This document shows positions 1 to 12,340 of a stretch of DNA of 64,000 nt, in pieces. Each line of letters starts with the position of its first letter. The stretch's first letter is position 1. This DNA is from Gliomastix tumulicola (lineage: Eukaryota > Ascomycota > Sordariomycetes > Hypocreales > Bionectriaceae): the NCBI GenBank assembly GCA_001599755.1, contig BCHX01000008.1:372001-436000 (forward strand). Direction: 5' to 3'. The position numbers and the translations under genes are program-made. The notes under the pieces are model-generated. The model saw nothing but the letters and a program-made list of their open reading frames with translations, ran no database searches and had not been told where the DNA came from.

Positions 1-1982
1 TCTATATATAGGCTATTTACTAGCTAAAAGGTTTAATAAGAAATCTTTTAAGTATTATTTTATATACCTAGGAGTACCTCTATTATAAGGATATACCTAG
101 TATTTAAGAGATACTACTTAGTAGTTATAATAAATTCCTTCTTACTAATTAGGCTCTCTATATAACTAGTTATAGTTAATTTTATAAGGTTATTTTTATA
201 TATTTTTATATAATATTTACTATTACTTATAGTATTCTCTTCACTAATTACTTTATACTTAATATATATTTTTTTAATATATTATTTAACTTTATAAATT
301 AGGTTTTTATAAAGGGTAATAATATCTACTAGGAAATAAATATTTAGTCTATAACCCTTTTAATTTATAAAGGGATATATAATATTTATATAAATAAAAA
401 CTATTTTAGTTTTTTAACTTTTAAATTTAAGATCTTTAATATAAAAATAATATCCTACTATAGAGATTATTAAATTCCCTCTTAGTACCTTAAACTAAAG
501 GTATTTAATATTAACCCTACTAGTATTCCTCCTAAGGTCTTAAAGCTATATTATAACTTTATACTTAAGGTAGTTAATACTACTATTATTATACTTTTCC
601 TAGGTAGCTCTATTTATATCTTAAATAAACTTCCTATTTAATAAGCTAATAATAATTAACTTTTTATTTAAAGTTAATTACCTTAGGTTATTTCCCTTAA
701 AGGGATTAAGGTTACTTAATATAAGAGATTTAAGCTTAAGGATTAAACTTATTATATTATTTATAAAGTAATTATTCTCCCTATTTTAGAGTTTCCTTAA
801 TACTTTAGCTTTAAGGATATTACCTTTACTTTCTTTAATAGTTTATATACCTCTTTAATTCCTCTTAATATAGCTACTCTTAATACTATTACCTTCTTAT
901 ATACTTTAACTCCTAAGTAAAGTTATACCTAGGTTAATTAAATAAATATTAAGACTCTTAAGTTAAAGAAGGTAATACCCTTAAATTAATTAAGTTATTA
1001 TAAGAAGTAATAAAGCACTTAGGTAAATAATTAAATAATAGTAAAGAATAGAAAATAAATATAATATAAGATAAATTTAAAGGATTAGTTATAAATTTAA
1101 AGAGGGGGGATTAATTATAAACTTAGAGGAAATTAATTAATTAGCTTATAGGGATATATTTATTTATTTTTATTTATTAAAGATAATACCTTATTATAAT
1201 TTACTACCTAGGCTTACTAAAAGGTTATTAGGGGATTAATTTCTTTAGATATTTAACTTTATACTTCTTTTATTTATATATTATATTCTTTATTAACTAC
1301 TTAATTAGTTAGAGGGTACCTTTATATAAAGTAATTATTAGTAAATTAGTAATTACTTTAGGGGAAGATTTAACTTAAGGTATTAGACCTAGGCCTAGAC
1401 CTTAATAAAGGGGTGGGCTCTACTTAATTAAGTAAATAGAAAATTTTACTATCTTCTATCTTAATATTAATTAATATAATTAAAAGGGGAAGATTTAAAG
1501 GCTCTCTCTTTATACTACCTTTATACTACTTAATTAGGTAGCTTATTAGCTTTATTTAATAATAAATATATAGGAGAAATACTAACTAGATAGCTTCACC
1601 TAATTAAGTAGTATAATAGCTATATAGTGACTATATAGCTAAATAGTGAACTATTTCCCCTAAATTACTACTATATAACTTTATATAATAACTATAATAT
1701 AAGATAATAGAATACCCTTAACTAAGCTTAGCTAGGGGCCTCTCTTTTTTAAGTAAAAATTTTAATACTATTATTAATATATAACTTATAAACACCTTAA
1801 GGTTAATTTATTATAATAAAATTAAATATTATTAATACTATTACCTTTTTATAAATTTAAATATTTTTATTTACTTACCCTATAGCTAGGCTATTATATA
1901 GCTAAGCTATATTATTTACTCTCCTTTATAGAACTTTTCCCTAAGTAGTTATTATTAATAGTTTACTAAAAGAAAGCCTTTT
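1..1982. mobile_element. RIP-degraded AT-rich transposon DNA, cut by window start
   Basis: The stretch is extremely AT-rich, and its remaining cytosines are followed almost only by T or C, so CpA and CpG (with complements TpG and CpG) have been removed. This is the RIP signature. No open frame longer than about 60 codons exists. It abuts an LTR relic at 1983, so it may be the interior of an element running off the left edge; a minus-strand element would have its 5' LTR there. A segment near 1570-1680 resembles 14640-14790 in the same orientation, which also points to repeated DNA. No coding motif could be recognised. Confidence 0.75.
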
Positions 1983-2423
1983 TATAATAAATAAAGTAAT
2001 TTATTTAATATAAAGTAATTAAATTAAGGTTTAAATAAGTTTTATATTTTTAAAACTCTAGGATATCCTAATTAAGTAAATTAAAAGTTATAATAAATAA
2101 GTATAAGTATTAGTAATACTAAAATTAATATAATAGAGGACTCTCTTAACTTAAATACTTATTAGTAAAAAGTATATTTAAATAAAATACTTTATTAATA
2201 ACTAGTAAGTTATTTAATCTCTCTAGGTAATAATTATAATATATATATTAGATAATATATATATAGTTTACTTAGTTTACTTATATCTTAGTGAATATTA
2301 TAACTTAGGTAAACCAGTGGTATAGGGTAAGTGGTCTATCACTTGGACCAGAATATCTCCAGTTCTAGTCCGCCTTGCCCCACAGGGCCCGTGATCCTGC
2401 GACCGTGGTGCCAGGTCGTAACA
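1983..2423. repeat. Relic LTR related to the Gypsy element at 4911-12836
   Basis: Allowing C-to-T and G-to-A changes, it aligns base by base with the start of the complete element's LTR (TGTGACGAAC versus TATAATAAAT here), through its middle (the segment around 2040-2230), to its end (CGACCGTGGTGCCAGG then CGTAACA versus CGACCGGAGGTCAGG then TGTAATA). It is about 441 bp rather than 496 bp and more diverged, so it is an older copy or a sister family. The last ~100 bases, which face normal DNA, are barely mutated while the rest is saturated with RIP changes. It is either a solo LTR or the right-hand LTR of an element extending off the window. Confidence 0.7.
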
Positions 2424-3780
2424 CTTTTACAGGCTAAAATTCACAGCGATTCCAACTAGGCTTTATCGGGGCCCTAATGGTCGCCACAGGAAAGGGGATT
2501 CAGAAAGTTGACCTTTCTTTGCCATGCTGGCACCGACGACAATAAGCTTCCCGAGCTCCTCAACTTGCCTTCGGGTACTCTTTTCTACCGGCTCCCTAAG
2601 GCTCCTCTCGAGCCCCGACTTTCTGGCTTCGCGAGCCACCCGACATTCTAGGCTCAGTGACCGACCGACCGACCTATGCAGCTTTGGCTGCCCAGACACA
2701 CGCAGCATCCTGCTACGCGATCCTCTTTTCTCTTCTACACCCACAGCTGCGTTAACTATGACTAGTCGCAGCTCAGGCCTCTTACGTCAGCTTGTTTGTA
2801 ATGACCCCAATTCAGATGCTTGGCGATGTGCGGCTACGCTTCCCGGCGGCACATATAAAGCCCCCTCCTTCCTCCTCTCCCTCCTCATTCTCATTTCTCT
2901 CCACCCTACCCTACCTTAACCGCAGCATCCGGATTTAGCCTTCTCGCTGATATTACACTAGTTACGACACTTCAGAAGCGCTCATCATCGCTACGAGATG
3001 CCTTCACTCCAACATAATCCAACGACACCCAAAAACATTGTCGTTGGTGCAGCGCGTCCGGCTCGCCTTCCAAACCAGGGTCTCGTCCGGACGATGGATG
3101 GTGGCAATGTCAATGTCTATGTTGACAGCCCTACGACGGACAGCGTACCATACTGGATGAGTTTTTTTATGGCCCTCTTCAGGCTCGGAGCCCAACTCCT
3201 CAGTTCCTAGTTGTTAGAACCAGGAACCACATGGGGTTAGATCAATGCTCACATGAGCCCCGGTCCACTGAGGGATATCTTGTATTTAGGCTCGTTCGAG
3301 CATTCCTTTCTTTTGTAGAAGAACAGGGCTTTCTTGCATACGATGTGATCGGGCCACATTGTCCCGTTTGAGCGACCTGCATGATACTAGTGGACATGTG
3401 ATGACAGGCGCAAACGGAGGAAGCCAGTCTTGAACTCTTTATTCGGATAAAATACATATGGTTACCCTTCACATAGTGGTTATGCATGCCCTTTCCCCGT
3501 TGCCAATGTATTGTGAACATGACGCGAGACCCTATTGAAGAGTTGACCGAGCTAGTCCCAGCGCTCAGTCTAGAAGATCGCGACCCGGACCGGGTATGTC
3601 CACAGCCCGTGCCCTGAACACCGCCGCACGCTTACCCTCCCAAGTACTAGGAAGGCACCAAAAAGAGACTAACTCAGTAAGAGGCTCTGCCCTCGCCAAG
3701 CATGGAATTCTCGTACAAATTCGTAATAAATAGCTAGAACAAGGCCAAGGAGGAAGTCACTTACATAAATTAGATCTTCT
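2424..3780. other. GC-balanced island between RIP blocks, no convincing intact gene
   Basis: Base composition returns to normal here. There is a good core promoter: a TATA-like CATATAAAGC near 2851, followed by a pyrimidine-rich tract (about 2865-2920) and an ATG at 2998. A second exon-like start lies at 3519: an ATG followed by 25 acidic-rich codons up to a consensus-like donor GTATGT at about 3594, with nothing recognisable downstream before the AT-rich DNA resumes. Both look like 5' ends of genes whose bodies were lost or destroyed. This is inference only. Confidence 0.4.
2998..3210 (+). CDS. Possible truncated small hypothetical protein (70 aa)
   Basis: A 70-codon frame begins at the first ATG after a TATA-like box (about 2851) and a CT-rich leader, an arrangement typical of fungal promoters. 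The product begins MPSLQHNPTTPKN and ends with a short hydrophobic stretch (residues about 52-70). I recognise no domain. The promoter-like context is better than the coding evidence. It may be the remnant of a longer gene truncated when the surrounding repeats inserted, or chance. Confidence 0.25.
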   Translation: MPSLQHNPTTPKNIVVGAARPARLPNQGLVRTMDGGNVNVYVDSPTTDSVPYWMSFFMALFRLGAQLLSS

Positions 3781-4905
3781 TCTCTAATGTTTTATTAAGC
3801 AAGGCGCTAATAATTTTTTTTACCTCAGTGTATAATACACTTTAAGTTAAAGTAACTATATTATAAGGCATCTTAATAGTAAATTTAAATATATTAATGC
3901 TAATTAAGTTATTAAATAATATAATAGCTATAAGTATAAGCTTATATCTTTTATTTAAGTTTAGTTATTATAAAGTAGGCACACTTAACTTAATAAATAA
4001 TATTATTATTAAACTTAGAAGAATTTAGTACTTCTAGACCTAGGCCTAAAAGAACCTAAGAGCTAAATAGCTCTTATAGACTTATATAAAATACTCTATA
4101 ATATTATGAAGCGGGCACGCCTGACTTAATGAATAACACTGTTATTAGACTTAGAAGAATTTAGTGCTTCTAGGCCTAGGCCTAGAAGAACCTAAGAGCT
4201 AGACAGCTCTCATAGACCTATATAAAATACTCCATGATATCTTAAGATCTAGCTATAATAATAATATACTCTTTTAACTATATATTAATTATTAAAATCT
4301 CTTTATTATTATTAAGACTTTATTCTTATAGACCTTTTATTAACTAAGATATTATTATATCTTTTTTAAGTACTTTTTTACTTTATTTTTATTAATTTTT
4401 TTACTTATTTTTAGAGATATAATTTTAAAATTTTATATATTATTAAATTTAATTTTTCTCTATTTATATATTAAATTTTATCTAAAATAGACTTATTTTA
4501 ATAAAATTAAGCTATAATATATTTTATTAAGATAAATAGAATTACCTAGGTATAGCGGACTAATACTCCCCCTTCTCATTATATATAACTTATAAGGTTC
4601 CTTATAGTATTAATAGAGAGAATTAAAGAAAGTAAAGAGTAGGGTTTTATACTATTAGGAAGGCATTATATTAGCGCGAGCATTATAAAATAAAGGCAAG
4701 CCGCTATTAATAAATATATTAAAGTTAAGGTGGAGGGCTTAATACTCTATTAACGAGAAGCAAAATATGGGACTGTAAGCGTATTAGTGGGGGCTGGGAA
4801 GCGTTAGTAGGGCTGTCCGTACTCTTATTAAGTATCTTCTCTACCGTGGCAGTGTCATTTGTAGTGAGGCCCATGACACCGATGTTGTGAGTATTAATGC
4901 TGCCG
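3781..4905. repeat. RIP-mutated repeat flank with inverted-repeat arm and tandem duplication
   Basis: The AT-rich sequence left of the Gypsy insertion contains a 136-bp direct tandem duplication (3966-4101 and 4102-~4237). A longer arm (about 3966-4620) reappears in reverse complement at about 13130-13610 on the other side of the retrotransposon; for example CTATACCTAGGTAATTC at 13191-13207 is the reverse complement of the sequence near 4540-4556. The last 250 bases (about 4655-4905) are much less mutated. The Gypsy element therefore inserted inside an older element with inverted arms. No coding sequence is seen. Confidence 0.65.
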
Positions 4906-4910
4906 AGTTT
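4906..4910. repeat. Target-site duplication AGTTT (left copy)
   Basis: AGTTT lies immediately before the LTR start at 4911 and is repeated exactly at 12837-12841 immediately after the other LTR. A 5-bp duplication is what a Ty3/Gypsy integrase generates. Confidence 0.8.
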
Positions 4911-5406
4911 TGTGACGAACGGGGTGATCCGTCTGGTGTAGGGTAGTCGGATCGGGGTTTAAACAATATTCTATGTTCTCAGAACTCTGGGATATCTTGA
5001 CTAAGTGAGGTGGTAGTTACAGCTAGTAAGTCATGAGTATTAGTAAGGCTAAGAGGAACTAGTGTCAGTAAAAAATACTCTAGCTTAATATACTTATTAG
5101 TAAAAAGGTATATCTAAGTAAAGTGCTTTATTAATAGCTAGTAAGCTATCTAATCTATCTAGGTAATAATTATATATATATACTAAGGTGTTTACTAATA
5201 TTTACCTAAATATTATAAACTTACTATTCACTAAGTTCACCTAAACTAAGTGAATAACCTATAACTATTTAGGGTGTTCACCTAAATATTCTAAATAGGT
5301 CTAGGGTAAGTTAGGCTATAGGTATACTTTAGTTGCCTAAGGCGCTTTACATGTAAGTTCCTATATAGTGTAGCCTATTATAATAACTAGAGGTTAGGTT
5401 ATAATA
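4911..5406 (-). repeat. LTR of the Gypsy element (3' LTR relative to its coding strand)
   Basis: It matches 12341-12836 over its full 496 bp. Differences are almost all C/T or G/A transitions. Read on the minus strand the LTR starts with TATTATAACC (TGTTACAACC before mutation) and ends GTTCGTCACA, giving the usual TG...CA termini. The outer ~150 bases (4911-5060) are little mutated, while the inner part is heavily mutated. Confidence 0.85.
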
Positions 5407-5426
5407 TAATCTCCCCTCTCCTAAGG
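5407..5426 (-). other. Polypurine tract
   Basis: On the minus strand the sequence directly before the 3' LTR is a purine run (AGGAGAGGGGAGA followed by TTATA). Such a tract primes plus-strand DNA synthesis in LTR retrotransposons. Its position fixes the element's orientation as minus. Confidence 0.65.
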
Positions 5427-5820
5427 TCTTTACCCTAAGACCTATAAAACCATGTATTCCCCTATTTCCTTTTACACCTATAACTTCCCTCTAATAATAT
5501 CCTATTAATATAATATTAGGTTAAATTAAAAAACCTAAAAAATCCCATAATAATAAGGAGTATTATATAGTAAAGTCTAAGTACATCTACTTATTTAGTT
5601 TTAAGTCTATATTATACTCTTATTACTTTAATATATTTAATTAGTACTTTATAGTAAATAGTATTAATCACTATAATAGGTATTTCTTAGCTAGTTAAAT
5701 ATATAACTACCTATATATAGTAATATCTTCTTATATATTTACCCTATTTCACGTAGTGTATTCTTTTATTAACCTCTCTTCACAGTATAGTATATTAACT
5801 CTAAGCTAAAGTGTTTAAAG

Positions 5821-6186
5821 AAGGAAAAGGCTAGGGCTAAGGCATTAATAGAGGAGCATTAGCAATAGCTAAATAAGTCTTTAGCATATATTAGTTATCT
5901 ACGTAAAATACAGTGAATACTAAAGAGTAAGGGTATTAAAATAATCCACTAGGACCTCTTATTAATAGAGAAGTTAAAAAAGGAGGAGTAGAAGGAGGCA
6001 GAGGAGAAGGCCTAAAAGGGGGAGCTAGAGCAAGTGTAATAGCAAGAGTAGGAGGCTCTAGCTTAAATATAGTAGGCTTACTCTATAGAGGTAATTAATT
6101 AGTCAGCTATTTCTTTTAGTGACACCTCACTAGTTAGGTTATTAGGTAATATTACTTAGGGTGACTTTAGTAGTACACTTTCAGTA
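5821..6186 (+). pseudogene. RIP-killed coiled-coil reading frame antisense to the Gypsy pol region
   Basis: One plus-strand frame remains readable for about 120 codons, interrupted by about fourteen stops. The surrounding residues are rich in Lys, Glu, Ala and Gln (KEKARAKALIEEH, LIEKLKKEE, KEAEEKA, KGELEQV). Most stops are TAA/TAG/TGA at positions where CAA/CAG/CGA codons would suit, exactly what C-to-T change gives. The charged, heptad-like composition suggests a coiled coil. It lies near the 3' end of the retrotransposon but on the opposite strand. It could be an accessory antisense gene of the element or the tail of another element that inserted there. Function unknown. Confidence 0.55.
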
Positions 6187-9100
6187 AACACTAAGCACCC
6201 TTTAGGTTCCTAACTAATTCCTAGGTATTATACTTATTTCTATATCCTTTCTATTTAACTTTATATTTATTTTTATTATTAATTCTTTATTTATTTAAAA
6301 TTACTTCTACTTTAAATACTTTATTATACACTTTAATATATAGGTGTAGTTTATTAACCTAAGTGCCCTCTAGCACTAATTCTAAAAGTAAAATATAAAA
6401 AATAAGGTGTATCTATATACTTATAGGTAGTAAAAGTTAATAGTTAAATATTAAAATTTTCTTTTTAACCTTAAAGGGTCTAAGTTTTTTATAGTCTAAT
6501 TTATTACTTAGTCATATTATTATAATTCCTTATTAAAGTAGGTAGACTATTTCTCCCTCTTCAAAGGTTAGTCCCTTTAACCTTCCTTAGTTATAGTATT
6601 TTACCATACATCCTTATATAAACTTAAGTTATTATTACATCTTATCATGTAAGTTAAGTAGTTCTTATACTATAAGGATAGCTTTTCCTATAAGTGACCC
6701 TTCCCTAGGCTGCTTTCACTATAATAGCTTATATCTAAAGTTAGCCTTAAATAGTGAAACCTTAGTGAACTCCTATTATATTAAGTTATATATAAACTAA
6801 GCTATTAGTAGGTATTTAACCTAGTTATCTTAGTTATAGTTAACATAACACTATAGGTACTACTTAAGTATCTAGTTAAGTCTCTCTATTTATCTATCTA
6901 TTTATAGTTATCTCACTATACTAAGCTTATAGTTAACTCTAAGTCTTCCTATTAAGCTTTACTAAAACTTAGATATAAATATTATTCCTCTATTAAAAAT
7001 AATCTCATCTAGTAGCTTATATTAACTTACTATTATTTTAATAAACTAGTATACTAGTATTTCTATATTACTTTCTTCCTAATATAGGATAAAGTAAGTA
7101 TACTTTATAAAGTAGTTTATAATAATAAATATACTATTATACTTCTTATTATTATTTAGTTTAAAGGAATATAGTAGCTTTATAATATAATCCCATGTAA
7201 TAAAGGTCTATAGTCCTATTAGGACTAATAGTAGTTGTAGTTCTCTATAGGGTTTATATTATACTAGCTTAGTAAGGTAATATTCCTAATATTATCTTAC
7301 AATCCCTTCCATATCCTTATTAATTCCTTCCTAATTATAGCTTTATCTAATTTATTTAAGGGTCCTCTAAATCCTAGGGTGTCCCATTATAGGGTCCTCA
7401 TAGACTTCCTTAATAAGTTATTTTTATAGCTCTATAGGTACCTATATATAGTTTTCTACTTTACTCTATATTTCTTATATTCCTAGGAGGCTATTATCTA
7501 GTACTAAGGGTAAATAGACTATATAGCTATTGTCCCATGAGATATCCTTAGGTAATTCTTTATTTTTATATTATTTCACCTATACTTTAATTATATTAAG
7601 GGCGCTAGTAGGTGTTATTTATAGTTATTCCTTATTACTTTTATTAATATAGATGCTAGGTCTATTATTATTTCTAGTTAATAGTGTATAGGTAGTGTTA
7701 ACCTACCTGCCTTTTCTAATTACATTAAGCTAGATTTACTAGACCTTACTATTATTTATTTACTTAAAGACTTATCCTTTTATAATAATATATCTTATAT
7801 TATACTCTAGTTTTTAGCTTAATATATTAGCTCTTCTATTCTTTAATCCTTTTCTATAAATAATCTTATAATTAAATTTAGCTATTATCTCTATATAGTG
7901 AAGTTATTAACTATTAAGTTCCTATATTATTATAAAGTGTATAATATTCTTATAATTAGTATATACTATTACCTTATGCTTACTCCCTAGTAGGTAGTAT
8001 TAATACTCCTTAAAGTATAGTATAATTACTAAAAATTCTTTATTATAAATAGAGTAATTTAGTTCTACTCTATGTAACTTTTATAAGAAGAATATAATAG
8101 GTCTAATTCTACCTTAGTTATTTTATTATTCTATTTGCTCTATAACTATAAAATTAAAAGTATTTATTTCTAGTTTAATAGGTTTCTTAGGATTAAATAT
8201 AATAAGTATAGGTTCTAATATAATATGGTTTTTTATCTTATTAAATACTTGCTAATATACTAGTATCTATCTAAACTCTTAATCCTTCTTAGTGGCTTCT
8301 ATAAGTAGGTTTATAATTTTACTAAAGTCCTTAATAAAGTATTAATAGTAGTTTATAAAATTAATAAATACTTAAATTTCTTTAATAGACTTAGGCTACA
8401 CTTATTCCTTAACTATAGCTACTTTTACTAGTTCTATGGTAATCTCACCTAGTTAAATAATATATCTAAGAAATTCCACTTCCTTTATATAGAAATTACT
8501 TTTTTCTAGATTAATAAGTAGGTTTACCTCTTATAGCTTTATAAGGACCTTATAGATATATTCCTTGTATTACTACTTATTTATAGAGTAGATAAGGATA
8601 TTATTAAGGTATACCACTATAAATATATTAAGGTGTTCTTATAGTATATTATTAATTATTCTCTAAAATATAGCTAGGGTGTTAATAAGCCTAAAAGGTA
8701 TAACTAAGTACTTAAAAAGTCTAAATTTAGTGTGAAATACTATCTTCCACTTATCTCCTTCCTTAACTTAGATAAGGTTATATACTCCCTTGAGGTTAAG
8801 CGTAGTGAAGATATTACTACTAGTAAGCCTATCCTTAAGCTTATTTATAAGCAGTAGTAGTATTCTATCTTTCTTTATAATAGTATTTAGTATTTAGTAG
8901 TTAATATATAGCCTAAGCTTTCCATTTTTCTTTAGTATAAATATAATAAAGTAGCCTACTAATAATATTAAGTGTTAGATATATCCTTTTTATAGTATTT
9001 TATTAAGGTACTCTCTTAAAGTCTTAAGCTATAACTAGTTAAGTGGGTATATTTTACTAAATAAAGGGTTCTTACTATTTATAATTTTAATCTCATAGTC

Positions 9101-12100
9101 TTATTCCATGTATTCTAGGAGTCCTATCTTAAGTTTATTTATAAATAGCTTCTTATAAATATAATACTATAGTAAAATATATTCTATTTTATTTATAGGG
9201 GCCTCTTGTTTTTCCTATAACTTCTTTTCTATATATAGTTTTACACCTTAGAAGTAGTGCTTTATCTAGCTAAGTATTTACTTCTTAATTTATTATTCTT
9301 ATTATAGAGTAAGTTTATAATTAGGGTGTATTACTATCTAGGTTATTACTATATTTTATTCCCACTTATTAAGTGCTCTTCTAGTCCTCCTATTAAGGTC
9401 TACTACCTAGGTAGGTCTATTATGAAATTTCATCTTCTTTAGATATTATTAGTCTAGAAACTCTAATATATCCCACTATACTAGATAGCTATTACTTTAG
9501 TTAATTATAGGGTTATTTATCTATAACTATTTAAATCCTAGTACTATATCTTTTTTATCTAAGTTAAGGATATTAAACTAAATAGGTATCTCCTAGCTAG
9601 CTATAGTATAAGAGAGGTAATTAGTCTCCCTATCTACTACTAACTTAAGCTTTCTATGTTTAAGCTTAAGTAGAGTGCTAAGTATCTTAGGCTCCTCCTT
9701 CTTATACTATAATAGCTAATGTAGGTATATTAACTTAAGTGAAATAATATTATAGGTAGCTCTACTATTTAATAGTGCCTTAAAGCTTTATCCCTATATT
9801 TAAACTTCTAAAGTAATACTTATTAGTCTCTTTAGGTTTTTCTATCCACCTTATAGAGCTCTTAGGTTTATTTAAGGGGTTTATTAATCTATAGTTTATA
9901 TTATGTCTAATATATCTAGTTTTTTACTTAATTATTATTCTAATAGTAAATAGGAATATTATTAATAGTATAGTACACCTCTCCTTATATAGGGTGTTAT
10001 TTATATTTATTATAGTAGTTCCTTATAATATATTAATATTAAATAAGGTTATCTAGGGTCCCTTTAAGCCTAGTATTAAAGCTAAACCCTTAGTTCTCTA
10101 TGTGGTATAAATCCCTATAAATACTATTAAGGTCTTTATTTAGTCTATATTCTTTATAAGGGTAATACTTACTAAAGATATCCTTAGTAGTGGTTTTCCT
10201 CATAGGTTCCTCCACTAGTAGTTCTTCCTTCTACTACTATTATTTCTAATATTACTTCTTATCTTACTATTATTAGTATATAAATCTCTATATATATTAT
10301 TCCACTTTCTATTTTTACTATTTATATCACTTATTAACCTTCTATTATTAGTAGACCTTATAGTACTTATCCTAGTAATTATTAAGGGTACTAAAATTCT
10401 AATAACCCTTGGATCCTATAAACTAAATTATTACCTCTCTATATTAGACTTATTATATCTTATAGGCTTCTATCTTATATACCTAGTAAGGTTTAATAAT
10501 AGGGTTAGGTTTATTATATATAAGGTATATTCTATTAGTAGCCTTTTATTCTATATATTCCTTATAGGTATATATATAGTATAAGATCTATAAAATCTAG
10601 TTATATAATTAGTGCTCTAGTTTAAGAAGTAGGTAGTCCCTTTCTTTGGATTATAGGTCTATAACTCCTTGAAGGTAAGTATTATATAGTGTTTCTACAG
10701 GGAATTAAAGGAACTTTTAGTACCTATTAAGGAATAGGCTGATCTTATTGCTATCTAGTCCTAGCTCTTAATTAGCTAGCTCTCCTTTATTAAATTCTTC
10801 TATATTACATATACTTCTATTATAGGGGTTATTATTCTTAAGGTAGGCTACATCACCTAAGTTATATTATATTACGCTAAACCTCCTTAGTTAGGTGTTA
10901 AGTTTATCTAACATGTGGATATAGTAATTATCTTCCTAGTATACCTCCTATAAGGCTAACTTATATACTTTATCCCTTAGTGTCTCTCTTATAATATTAA
11001 ACTTCTTTTCTACCTTCTATTTAATTTACTTTTATACTTATAGGGTTTAATCTTATTTTAGTAAGTAGTAGATATTTACCTTATACCCTTACTTACTATA
11101 GTTATAGTAGGTGATAAGTTAATATCCTTAATTATTATTTACCTTCTATTATAGTACATCTAGTTCCATAGGACTAGCTCCTATAGTAGCCCTAAACATA
11201 GTACTATTTAGGTTCTACTTCTAGTTATTAGGGTTTTAGTTACCCTAGTTATATTAGTTATTCTATTATTAATATCTAGGATAGCCCTAGTTAAGTTTAT
11301 ATAATAGAGTGTAATACTCCTAGCAACTACTTTATTTTCTCTCCATACATTAAGCATACTATTAGTTATTAATTTTAATAACTAGCTTAACCTATTTATT
11401 AAAATCTATTAGGAGTTATTATTTATAAGTAAGCTTATCCTTAACCTTATCCTTAAGTCTATTATATATAACACTAATAAAGTAAAAATCATCTTAGTTA
11501 AGATATATTATAAGGACTTATCCTTTAGTAATATAGTTTAAGGTAGCTTTAGTTTATTATAGCTAGTTTAACTTCTAGTAAGCTTTTTCTTCTTTATTAA
11601 TAATACTATAAAGTTAAGTAAGTATATACTTAAATATATTAAAACTTCTATATAGTTTAAGTGTAATATTATTAACTTAATCTTTAATATATTTATCTAT
11701 CTAGGGCTAGAACTATTATAGTAATTTCCCCTTAAGGTAGCTAAGTGTAAACTTAACCTTATAGGTATTACTAGTAAATAGTGTAAGGTAGTACTTAAAG
11801 TATATCTTTAGCTTAGTAATAAAGGAGTAGAGCTCCTTAGGGCTCCTATTATATAGCTTTAGAGCTATAGGTTTAAGGATCTCTCTAGTCTCCTTACTCC
11901 CTTAGGTAGTATATATAGTGCTATATACTTCTTTAAATTATAATTAATACTACTTAATATTATAATTCACTTTATCCTAGAGTTTACTAAGGACTTATTT
12001 AAAATATTTATATAGGGTCTAAAGTTTATACTCCTTCTACCTATTAGTAGCTTTAAGTTACTCCTAGAGTATATAAAGTAAGTTACTAAATAAGTATATA

Positions 12101-12340
12101 TTATTATTACTCTACTACTAGAGTATTTAGAGATCCTAGTAAAGTTACTTAGTTTCTTTATTATTAAAGTTATCACTATTATTATTAGTAAGTGAAGTAA
12201 CTATATAGGTATCCACTTACTTAGGGTTAATACTAAGAATAGTAGGTAACCTACTAGTATTAGAACTTCTAGTAGTAGATATAGTATCTTTATATTACTT
12301 AGTCTTTAATATAGTAGGGTCTAAATAAGAGCTATTAATA

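Noticed and set aside
2311..2385. tRNA-like sequence (GTGGTATAGGG...AGTTCTAGTCC with A- and B-box resemblance)
   Set aside because: It lies inside the relic LTR (1983-2423), whose alignment with the complete element's LTR explains it; no acceptor-stem pairing could be built.
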